64,000 nt of DNA from Serripes groenlandicus. Lineage: Eukaryota > Mollusca > Bivalvia > Cardiida > Cardiidae. Numbering within the stretch: the first letter of the stretch is position 1; the number at the start of each line of letters is the position of its first letter. The translations under genes and the position numbers were made by a program. The notes under the pieces are model-generated. The model was not told the DNA's origin, did no database searches, and worked only from the letters and a program-made list of their open reading frames with translations. Positions 1 to 10,700 of the stretch are shown here, one piece after another. Location: assembly GCA_031761405.1 (NCBI GenBank), contig JASEVX010000005.1, positions 7,466,616-7,530,615 on the forward strand, read 5' to 3'.

Positions 1-1990
1 AGTTCATTTCGGGTTATTTTCAGTATTAAGAAGGAATATCGTTATATATGTGAGTAATAACGTTAGCATTCAGATTTGAAATGAAATTGTAACAAATGTA
101 TACAGGCTTATCTTGTAAGCATTACTCTGGCATAAGTTTGATTTGGAGATTTAGAAATCAAAGTCCAGTGTTGCTCTTTAAGGTAGCAAACAAGAAAACA
201 TTTGTGATTTTAATTACTATAATTGCTGTTAAGATGACCCAATCAAGATCAATTCATATCAAAGTTTTTAAATCAAAAACATACTTGTAATATGTTAATT
301 GTTGTTCTTCACACTAAAAAAATACATAAGTATTTCAATCAATGGATATGAATTTTAAATGTAATTTAGAAATTATAATAATAATAATATTATCATCATT
401 AAAAAAAATAACAAAAACTTAACGAATAATAAATGGAAAAACTTGTGGTGTACATTATAACTTGACCTTTACCATTACTGGCATTGTGAGTGCGCTTATC
501 ATTATATTTCAAAACGGACAAAAATGCCGAACTAAGTGAATTTGTTGATCTTTAAACGCAAATGGAAGCAAGAAGACATACAAATAATTTAAAAACAAAA
601 ACATTGAAGTAAAGATCATTCTTTCTAGTTTACTTCAATAAGTTAATAAATATTGTGAGACGAACGTATGTATTAGAATTTTGGATTTAAAAAAGACCTG
701 CTTATTCAAAAATAGAGTTATTTCTATTAAATTCTATGTAATTTGCGTAAGCTTCTAGTGACATTTTTCAAACGTAAATGGAAGCAAGAAGATGACCTTC
801 AATTTCTAAAAAAAATATATTGAAGTAATCTGCAATAATTGAAGATTACTTCAATAAGTTAATAAATATCACCAGAGGATGATTTTGATAAGATTTAATG
901 AGTTAAAGTTTTTGTCCCTCTATATTTCAATAGACATAAATTGACCAGTATCGTAAATCGAGGCCCCGATAACCTGTTTATCAAGGGAGACAATTTCACC
1001 AATAAACCAGCAAATTGACTTACATTTCTGGGTATGGCGACGTCAGAGTGACGTTACTACCGTGGCCTGCCCCCATTGTACTCACAATTTTCACAATATC
1101 CCAGAAATGTTATTTGTCAACCGATTATTCAAATAGTTGTCATGTATGTAAGAGAAATATGGACTTTTGAAAAATTAAGGATTATTTTCTACATGTTTGA
1201 TTTGTGTCGAAGTTATAACTAAATTCCTATTTACTTCTGGATCCCCCCTCGTACATGCATATACTGACTCATCTATTTTGCTGTGTAACTGTTGTATACC
1301 TGAAATGCAATTTTCTTCGCATGAATAAGTATCAACCCGTCAACTACTCAATAATTCACGAAAGTTGTATATGTTGCTATACTGATGCACGATAGGACAT
1401 ATCGATATTGTTGAAAATAATATCATAAATTGCAATATCGTAGCTACTTTGAATCTTTAAAGAGAAGCAAATTAATACAACCTGTCATTATTTATAAGGG
1501 GGTAGCTTACTTAAAAGATTGAAATTAATGACTATAATGAAAACATGTATCTATACGTCTGCAGTGTACGTTCCGAAGCGCGACAGACGTTTAATAGCAT
1601 TGTGATTTATTAAAAATCGGCTCGATATATGTTCTTGAAATTTCGGCAAATAGTAGACGAACATGTGTCCTAAATTATTTATCTTTTAAATAAAAATCTC
1701 TCTGGCTAACTTTTAATAAATCAGAAATAATCTTATAACTGATAAAATGTTTTGGCGAAACTTTCCGTTTAATTCTTAGTTGTCATGGCAGATGTAAGGA
1801 ATTGATATCAGCACGCAGAAAATTCTATTCCCTACTGTCTGCCGTCTATTTTAACCGAATACCACTTCCAACGAGAAAATGATGGCGGTTTCAATAACCA
1901 CACTATCATTGTCGCAACAACATACGTTCTGACGTCAAAAACGACGTTATTTCAAAGGTATGATTCCACATTAAGGTCCCGGTTTGAATC
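1..1990. other. AT-rich intergenic sequence, nothing recognised
   Basis: Downstream of the VPS13D stop. I see no exon or known element here, only a diverged tandem duplication: 538-667 and 767-878 share AAATGGAAGCAAGAAGA and ACTTCAATAAGTTAATAAAT, giving a period of about 222 bp. Confidence 0.5.
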
Positions 1991-1997
1991 CCGTGAT

Positions 1998-2068
1998 GCG
2001 CGGGTTCAATCTCCTACGCAGAGTTGTCGTAAGGAACGACAACTCTGCGTAGGAGATTGGCGCGGGTT
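1998..2068. repeat. perfect 24-bp-arm palindrome flanked by 9-bp direct repeats
   Basis: Arms 2007-2030 and 2036-2059 are exact reverse complements with a 5-nt loop (AAGGA). GCGCGGGTT occurs immediately on both sides (1998-2006 and 2060-2068), as a target duplication would. Confidence 0.85.
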
Positions 2069-2495
2069 GTCTTGGAAATTTCCCACACAAACGACGCCGC
2101 GAGAGCTTTCAAATCTCTATAAATCTAACATCGAGCGTGACTTAAATAAGCTTCAATCATGTTTCGCAAGTAAGTTGAAACTAAGAAATAACCAACACGG
2201 TCTACATCTAACTCCCTGCTTCCGTACGAAGGTCGAACATAATCTCAAATTTGATGGGCGACCGATTACAATAGCCGATCATATTAAGATGCCCAAAGTT
2301 GTAGTTAAAAGTGATGGTCGCATGGCGATCGTTTACGAATAGTCTAACAACGTAACCTTCACCACCAACTATGGGAAACAACAAGTCTTTACGACAATCG
2401 AATTCCTGTGATTTATTGCGATCGCAGAAGATTGTAGCTATGCTTAGGTCTGACATTGTATTTGTCCAGGTGTTGGCGTCAAAATGTACATACAA
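2067..2495. other. unrecognised open region, two overlapping frames
   Basis: A less AT-rich patch with a 91-codon plus frame (2067-2342) and a 95-codon minus frame (2208-2495, containing IVGGEGYVVRLFVNDRHATI). I recognise neither. Either could be a lone exon or a decayed gene piece; there is no neighbouring exon to support it. Confidence 0.2.
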
Positions 2496-2583
2496 TATAA
2501 ACGGCTAAAGCATCTGGTTCCTTGTGGAAACTGTTTATCAAACAGGATAGTGCACGTGGTATTTGTTTGTGGCAGAGACGGTT

Positions 2584-2702
2584 GATTGATTGATTGGGGT
2601 TTAACGCCGTTTTAACAATTTCTCAGTTATATCACGGCGGCCAGTTCACATACCCATGCATTTCCTGGTTTTCTCACACCAGAACTCCACACAACAATCT
2701 TC
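2584..2702. mobile_element. SINE fragment (GGGGTTTAACGCCGTTTT family)
   Basis: Shares GGGGTTTAACGCCGTTTT, CAGTTATATCACGGCGGCCA and TTTCCTGGTTTTCTCACACC with 49634-49745. The tRNA-like head is missing. The related, better-preserved copy is at 27436-27666. Confidence 0.6.
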
Positions 2703-2946
2703 CCAAGCAAGGCAGAGACGGTCTCTGTTTGTGGGTATATCTAATTTGCATCAATGCTTTATTTACAACATTTTCAAATCGACTGCAAATATCTATTCGT
2801 TTACAAAAAGCTGGACTTATAATATATTATCTCCATTATACGTCTTCAATAAAAACAAGAGCGCCAAATGTCACAAAATACGCCCGTCCTGATTTTTTTT
2901 TAGACCAAGTATAGTGATAATTGGTTGTTTCATCAGGCAAATTTAG

Positions 2947-3425
2947 AGAGCGGACACTGTTAATACAGTTTTGGCCATTTCGAGGGACATAAGTGTGGAG
3001 TGACTAAGATAGCGTGGTTAGTTGTGGAACCTGACCAAGATACTCTGCCCATCAACATATTGTCTAAATTGAGGTAATTTCTATAATTAAAGGGCAATAA
3101 CAACTCTTTAGTGAATGAAGCGATATAGCTGGTAATCGAACTTGTTTGAGATATTCTGATCAAATTTGGTGGCTTCTAAAGTTATTGAGCGAACAATATC
3201 AATTTTAGGTAATTTCTATAATTAAAGGGCAATAACTCTCGCTTGACTAGAGCGATATGGCTAGTTATCGAACTTGTCCAAGATGTTATGCCAATACAAA
3301 TTCTGACCAAATTTGGTGATGATATTGGACAAAGGCTTCAAAGGCTTCTGAAGTTATTGAGCTGACAACATACTGGACGCCGCCCGCCCGCCGCAGGTAA
3401 AACTATAATACGTTCCGTTTAAAAA
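2947..3425. repeat. degenerate tandem-core repeat
   Basis: About three ~120-bp units with AATTTCTATAATTAAAGGGC, GCGATATRGCTRGT and AAATTTGGTG, then a CGCCCGCCCGCCG run. Looks like the core and microsatellite of a decayed tandem-core element; its ends are not identifiable. Confidence 0.45.
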
Positions 3426-3621
3426 AAAGTATATGTTGATATGTCACAGGGTATGAGAGTCTATCAACATATTGCTGGTTTTACCACGTAGTTTTAATTC
3501 TCAACAAGTCATGATTGTAGCCAACAATAAAACCTAAAACAAATAACAATGTCCAACAAGGTGACTATTTTACACGTACCAGGTTCATCCAATAATATAA
3601 TGCAACATGGTGAGTCGTCTC

Positions 3622-3745
3622 TTAACCCTTTCCCACACACAGAAACATTTTGATGTGTCTGCGTTAAAACATTGCTGCAAAAGCGGAAATTGCTCACCAT
3701 GAGCAATTTCTAATTTTGCAACAATGTTTTCAAAACCAATTCAAT
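3622..3745. repeat. decayed foldback MITE
   Basis: Begins TTAACCCTTTCCCACAC and keeps the central GCGGAAATTGCTC...GAGCAATTTC hairpin and a CAATGTTTTC motif; right end lost. Confidence 0.55.
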
Positions 3746-4081
3746 AATTCAACTTTTATTTATAGATATATCAGGTATTTTTAAAGTCGTCTGCTACATA
3801 TCTGTTGTATGTCTGAAAGGTTTAATTCCTCTAAAACTTGGCATTTATAAACATCGCTGAGTAAATGTTAAACAGATAGGTCTATACAAGGTTTCAAGAA
3901 TCCAGTTGCATATCTTAAATCTCATTTTAACCATGATCATTAGGAAATATCATAACATACTGGATGAGCCTGATTTCTATTTTATAGATTTGATCACTAA
4001 CTTCAAAGCAATATTATCCAATTTACATATACATGTAGTTAAACCAAATGAATGTGCATACAAATTAATTCAAATGCTGTA

Positions 4082-4222
4082 TTTATTTATTTATTTATTT
4101 ATTGGGGTTTTACGCCGCTTTCAACATTATTTCAGTTATATCACGGCGACAGTTCACTTATTCATGATCCCTGGGTAAACAAACCAGTACTATGCTAGAA
4201 AATGTGCCTTGCCCAAGGGATC
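4082..4222. mobile_element. SINE tail fragment
   Basis: GGGGTTTTACGCCGCTTTCAA, CAGTTATATCACGGCG, ATTCATGATCCCTGGGTAAA and GTGCCTTGCCCAAGGG match the tail half of the SINE at 27436-27666. Head absent. Preceded by a TTTA microsatellite. Confidence 0.6.
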
Positions 4223-4305
4223 AAATGCTGTAACAATGACAATGCGATCTGCCTGGTCTATGGGGTTTGTCCACCATTCACAAAAGCATACTAAACCCTG
4301 CCCCA

Positions 4306-4500
4306 CCTGTAGACGCAATAGTAGCAGACGACTTTTGAAAACATTGTGGCCAAAGGTGAAATTGCTCATAGTGAGCAATTTCTCCTTTGGCCACAATGTT
4401 TTCAACTTTATTTAACAATATAGCTATCTTTTATGAAGATTTTTCAGGTTTGTGTCATTATGTTTTTAAAGTTGATTTGTTGTATGTGGGAAGGGGTTAA
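4306..4500. repeat. foldback MITE, left-truncated
   Basis: GTAGACGCAATAGTAGCAGACG through the hairpin GTGAAATTGCTCATAGTGAGC to GTATGTGGGAAGGGGTTAA. Very close in sequence to the full copy at 47618-47846. Confidence 0.65.
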
Positions 4501-5752
4501 GCAATTTCTGGAAACTGATCATTTTACATGCCTTTATAGGCGACAATCTTTGATAACACTGTTGGAAGAGGACAAACTGCTCTTAAGCTTTTAACACATA
4601 TTTTATTCTTTATATTCTTTCTATTTCCCCCTTCATATGTACATGTGATAAACATTCTCTTAACCCTTTCCCATATACAACAAAATGTAATCTGCAGCAG
4701 ATAGCATTGAAAACATCCAGGAAAAAAACATGGAACACCTAAATAAATGCAAGTGTATGTTTTGATGAGATGTTTTAATTGAATTTAAAATGCGTTTATT
4801 AAACAGAAACGGTTAAAATTTCATACAAGTACTTACTTCTTAATGAGATATAAATGAAAAATAAATATTACAATTTTCGTATCAAGGCATCAACTGTGGT
4901 ATTTCACTAAGTGGGTGAAATGATGCCCAGAATGCATCACTTCACACTGTCATTAACAGTCCCAGAAAATGGATCCAATCGTTTTGGAGTTATGCATGAC
5001 AAAAAACTTTCACATCAAGTTCTATAATTCTGGAATAACTGTGTAGTCGCCAAACCCCAGGTGCACAAGTAAGACAGTGATAAACGTTCCCATACAGTTT
5101 CGAGACTAGATGAAATACTTTTTAATCCAAGTAGGCAACAAGCAAACTTTTGAGACAAACAAACAGAACAGACAAAAGTTAACCTTATTGCTCCCCCTCC
5201 CCCTTCACAAAGTTGGGATATAACATTTGGATGTATATCTTTGATACATAATTAAAAACATGATAAGAAAAGGAAAACTTGCTTATTTTGATCAAATCTC
5301 TCTTTTCCACAATATTTTCAGGTTCATGTGCTACAGATGACTTAAAAGATGTCTGTGTTACGTAAAAGACAAGGATGTACATTTTGTAAATACTGTTATG
5401 TTGCATGAAGCCATTTATTTTTGTGTTGCCTTTAAAACCTTATTGGAAGATAACATTGTAAAATAAAGATGCACAAATAATGTACATATATTTCACAAAA
5501 TACATATCCTTCATGCATATATATGCATACACATAAACATAGAATATACATTAAAATAAGCCATTTAAATATACACCAATTTACACATAAAATATCTATA
5601 TATACATTTTTGTTTTTATAATTCCTGCATTTTAAATTTGAGTATGTAACAATTAGCATTAACCTGTACACATTACATGTATATATATACACATTTTAAT
5701 GTATCTGCAACAGAGGATTTTTAAAAACATGGCATAATTAGAAAGTTCTCCT

Positions 5753-5982
5753 TTAACCCTTTCCCTCATATAGACGCTTTCTGATGCCTCTGCAGCAGAC
5801 AGCTTTTTGAAAACATAGTGACAAAAGAAGAAATTGCACAAAACGTGCAATTTCTCCTTTTGCCACAATGTTTTCCACTTTTTGTCATAGGTTATCCATT
5901 CAATTATGGAGATTTTCTATGTTTTGACAAAATACGTTCAAAGTCGTCTGCTGCAGAATTGTTGTATGAGGGAAAGGGTTAA
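5753..5982 (+). mobile_element. foldback MITE, full copy (TTAA ends)
   Basis: 230 bp from TTAACCCTTTCCCTCATA to TATGAGGGAAAGGGTTAA-type end. The whole copy is one imperfect palindrome centred on GAAATTGC...GCAATTTC, with inner CTGCAGCAGAC / GTCTGCTGCAG pairs. TTAA at both outer edges suggests a piggyBac-type target. Confidence 0.85.
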
Positions 5983-6583
5983 TCACAATGTTTATAAATC
6001 TATTTTATGATTTTACTCTCATATTTTTCCCTCAATGTTTTCTGTTATCTGCTGCAAGTGTGTTGTAGGTCTTAATTGGTCTTAAAAAAGGCTATATCTT
6101 TCTTTTTAAAAAATATCCATACATATATAAATCTAGACATTTCTGACACTTAAAATTCACAACACGTACAAATACTTTCAATTAATGTGACAACGTGATT
6201 AATTTCTGACCGATATTTACAAATTAATACATGCTTACAACTTTGAGCTAAAACAGTGTATTTGTGTATACAGAAAACAGGTAATAGATCACAGGCAATA
6301 CTTATAAACACACACTACCTACACAACAATATACACTGTACAGAACAATAACAAAATCACCATGTTAGACATGGCTACAACCCCCCATGAATAGTCTAAA
6401 GACAGTAACTCGACAACTTAATTGGTAGACATACACAAATTTCATGCATATCTCCCGGTATATTACATAGTGATTGTTTGCTGAAAGATTCATCATGTTT
6501 GCTTAGAAACTACACGTTTTGTTACAGCCTCCCAGAATGCAATACTCTATATTCATACTGCCTCTGCCTTTAGCTAGGGATAA

Positions 6584-7190
6584 CCTTTTCCCACATACAA
6601 CAAATCTGCAGCAGACGACAAGGTGACAAAAACCTGAAAAATCTCCATAAAAAGATAGCTTAAATGTTAAATAAAGTGGAAAACATTATGGCCAAAGGAC
6701 AAATTGCTCATCATGTGCAATTTCACTTTTAGCCACTATGTTTTCAAGTCGTCTGTTGCTATTGCTTCAAAATGCGTCGGAGTATCCAGGATAAGACAAA
6801 CACATTTGAACATCACACATAGACCATTTCTGACACCTCTGCAGCAGATGACTTTTGAAAGTATTGTGACAAAAGGAGAAATTGATAACAATGGGCAATT
6901 TCTTCTTTGCCACAATGTTTTCAACTTTTTTTTTACTTGTAATACCTTTTTTTTTTTTAGAAATGTTTATTATTTATGGCTAGATGTCTTGTTCAATTAT
7001 GCAGCAGACGCCTTTTTGAAAACATAGTGAGAAAAGAAGAAATTGCTCAAAATGAGCAATTTCTCCTTTTGCCACAATGTTTTCCACTTTTAGTCATAGG
7101 TTATCCATTCAATTATAGGGATTTTCTATTTTTTGACAAAACATGTTCAAAGTTGTCTGCTGCATAATTGTCGTATGAGAGAAAGGGTTA
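6584..7190. repeat. cluster of three overlapping MITE remnants
   Basis: Successive partial copies at 6584-6780, 6827-6935 and 7001-7190. Each keeps the GAAATTGCTC hairpin centre; the last ends in GTATGAGAGAAAGGGTTAA. Order suggests repeated insertion and deletion in the gene's 3' flank. Confidence 0.6.
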
Positions 7191-7210
7191 AAGAAAGCAG
7201 TAAAAGAATA

Positions 7211-7216
7211 TTTATT
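7211..7216 (-). promoter_or_regulatory. candidate polyadenylation signal
   Basis: First AATAAA on the minus strand found past the VPS13D stop, about 425 nt downstream. It lies just outside a MITE copy ending near 7190. Position only; no further support. Confidence 0.3.
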
Positions 7217-7640
7217 ATATACTTATTTCCTTAACCCTTTCCATGATGTGGCAAAGATCTTCACAAATGACACGAGTACAACAAATTGTTGGATAACGAA
7301 AAATTCCTTGATTTAAAACATCATAATAGGATAAGATAATTGCTTTGAAATTCTGACTGGAATTAATCACAAAACTTCATTGCTCAACTGAGCTGACAAT
7401 GACATGGGAATATTACATATGGGAAACAAACACTAATATCCACACACTAACCCACTTGTGTGGTGATAATAAAGTAATACATTTGTTTAATATCCACATG
7501 AATTTGTGTTTTTGATCAAAAGGTTAACAGTAACTAAACATCTCGAGTTCTGTCCATTTCCTAATCTCAGTGTTATATTACAATGATCACATGTTTTGCA
7601 CCAGGTGTAATCAACAAGTTTCTTTTTTCCATAAACGGTT

Positions 7641-7730
7641 CTATTCTTCATCCTCATCCTCTGGTATCAGAGCCAGCGTCCACATTTGTTCATCAAACAC
7701 ATTTTTTGCATAGTTCAGTTGCTGAGAAAC
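7641..7730 (-). CDS. VPS13D: VPS13D last coding exon with stop
   Basis: 90 bp, 29 codons plus TAG at 7641-7643. Encodes VSQQLNYAKNVFDEQMW (pattern LSQEINYAKxLYxEQ of the family's last helix) and ends EDEDEE. Acceptor tccacag. Confidence 0.93.
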   Translation of the reverse strand, partial: VSQQLNYAKNVFDEQMWTLALIPEDEDEE

Positions 7731-10700
7731 CTGTGGAAAATAGAAATAGAAGACTAAATTGTGATTTAATTATTATTTTTCAGCATTATTGTCTGGCATA
7801 TTTGTAAATCTGCTTTCAAGTTGGATGTTTGCTATGTTCAATGGACATTTGAACCTTTACCCCGATACAGCTGCATCTGCAGCAGACTTCTAATGAAAAC
7901 ATTGTAGCAAAAGCGGGAATTGCACTCAATAAGCAATAATTATTACTCCCGAGTCCTCTAGTCACTATTTTTTCAAATCTATTCAATAATCATATCAATA
8001 TTTGTAGAAATTTTCCATACTTTTGCCAGTCTGACTTTTCCCTAGATATTTTCAGTTATTTGCTGCAGATCCAGTTATATCGTTTACGGTAATAATATCC
8101 AAGTTCTAGTTTATGCTATCTTAATTGAGGCCTACTATACCTTTCATAGTTTCAGTTTGTGCTTTTATGCTTATAAAATCTAAATATTAGCAAATATTCT
8201 ACCGTCTGTATTGTACCTGCTTTATTACTAGCTTATTAATGCTAATGATATTTATTTAACCATTTCCCTCATATAGACGCTTTCTGACGCCTCTGCAGCA
8301 GACGGCTTTTTGAAAACTTAGTGACAAAAGAAGAAATTGCTCAAAACAAGCAATTTCTCCTTTTGCCACAATGTTTTCCACTTTTAGTCATAGCCTCATG
8401 ATAGGCTATCCATTTAATTATAGAGATTTTCTATTTTTTGACAAAAATATGTTCAAAGTCGTCTGCTGCAGAATTGTCGTATGAGGGAAAGGGTTAAAGC
8501 TTACATTTTGTGCTATGTTTGTTGCGACCTACCTTTTGTGCTATAACCTTTTTATCACATCTTATTTGTGGTTTCCGAATGCTACCTTGGGGTACACTAC
8601 TCTGTTTTTCTTTCCGCAGTATTTCTATGTAAAATCTGTCACCTGAAGGAGGAAACAAAATAACAGGGGTAAAACATTAGATAACTCTTTATACCAGGTT
8701 TAGTTTAACCCTTTCCCTCATACAACAATTCTGCAGCAGACGACTTTGAACATGTTTTGTCAAATACTGGAAAATCTTTATAATTGAATGGATAACCTAT
8801 GAGTAAAAGTGGTAAACATTGTGACAAAAGGAGAAATTGTACGTTTTGTGCAATTTCTTCTTTTGTTACAATGTTTTCAAAAAGCTGTCTGCTGCAGAGG
8901 CGTCAGAAAGCGTCTATATGAGGGAAAGGGTTAAACTGTCATCTGAGTAAAATAAATATAAAATCTAGTTCAAATTTTACTGTATGATTGAATTATTTGA
9001 ATGCATTGAAAGTTATAGAAAAAGTACTAAGTATTTTAAAAAGAAGAAAACTTTTGTTATGTTTTGGCTTTGATGTATTGGATAACATGGCTGCCTGCCC
9101 ACATCAAAAATTAAACCCCTTGTTGGAAGAAGAATTATTTTGGTTACCATGACTTTATACCAATTATTGGAAAGAAAAAACTGAAACGCCTGGATTTAGG
9201 ACCCAAATTTTAAATGATGATATACTGAGTTAACAGGTCTTGGCTACAAGCAGTGTTATAAACACAGGAGCTGGTCTTCTTTTTACATGAAATGAATATA
9301 ATTAGGAAATTTGGCCCCCCCCCCAATCTCTTAGAACAAGAGGACCATGATGGTCCTATATATCGCTCACCTGATTTAATCAAACTTTAATCAGTTTTCA
9401 TTGTTCTTTGTCTATACATATATACGGAAAACAAGCAACATCCCCTGGTGGCCATATTTATCATCCTATCAAAATAATTTGAAGTCTTAGTAGAGGGGCA
9501 CCCAAAGAACATTCATGGCAAATGGACAAGAATATTTTTAAAGTGTTTACCTTAACAAGTCTATGTAAAACAAGTGATCCCCAGGGTGGAGCCATGTTTG
9601 ACACCAGGGCTATAATTATTTGACCAATCTTGGTAGAAGTCCACCAGATGAAGTTAGATTTCAAATATTAAACTTTTAGACAAGACTTTTAAAAATTTTC
9701 CTTATACCAGTATATGTAAAACAAGTGACCCAGGTGGGGCCATTTTTGACCCCAGGGCTATAATTTGAACAATCTTGGTAGGGGTCCACTAGATGATGCT
9801 ACATACCAAGTATCAAAGGCCTGGGCCTTCTACTTTTAGACAAGATGATTTTTTATTTTTTTTCCCTTTATGAGTCTATGTAAAACAAGTGACCCCCAGG
9901 GACGGGTAATTTTGACCCAAGGGCTATAATTTGAACAATCCCTTTATGAGTCTATGTAAAACAAGTGACCCCCAGGGACGGGTAATTTTGACCCAAGGGC
10001 TATAGTTTGAACAATCTTGGTAGAGGTCCACTAGATGATGCTACATACCCAATATCAAAGGCCTGGGCCCTCTACTTTTAGACAAGAAGATTTTTTAAGT
10101 TTTTCCCCTATACAAGTCTATGTGAAACAAGTGACCCCCAGGGGAGGGGTCATTTTTGACCCCATGGCTATAATTTGAACATTCTTGGTAGAGGTCCACT
10201 AGATGATGCTACATACCAAATATCAAAGGCCTGGGCCCTCTACTTTTAGACAAGAAGATTTTTTAAGTTTTTCCCCTATATGAGTATATGTAAAACAAGT
10301 GACCCCCGGGATGGGGTAATTTTTTACCCAAGGGCTATAATTTTAACAATCTTGGTAGAGGTCCACTAGATGATGCTACATACCAAATATCAAAGGCCGG
10401 GGCCCTCTACTTTCAGAAAATATATTTTTTAAATTGTTCTCTATACGAGTCTATGTAAAACAATAGACCTCAGGGGAGGGGTAACTTTTTTACCACAGGG
10501 CTATAATTTGGACAATCTTGGTAGAGGTCCACTAGATGATGCTACATACCAAATATTAAAGGCCTGGGCCTTCTACTCTTAGACAAGAAGATTTTTAAAG
10601 GTTTTTCCCTACATGAGTCTATGAACAAGCTCCGCCCTCTGGCAGCCATGTTTTTCAACGGATCGGAAATATTTAAACAATCTTGTCAAAGGGTGCCCCA

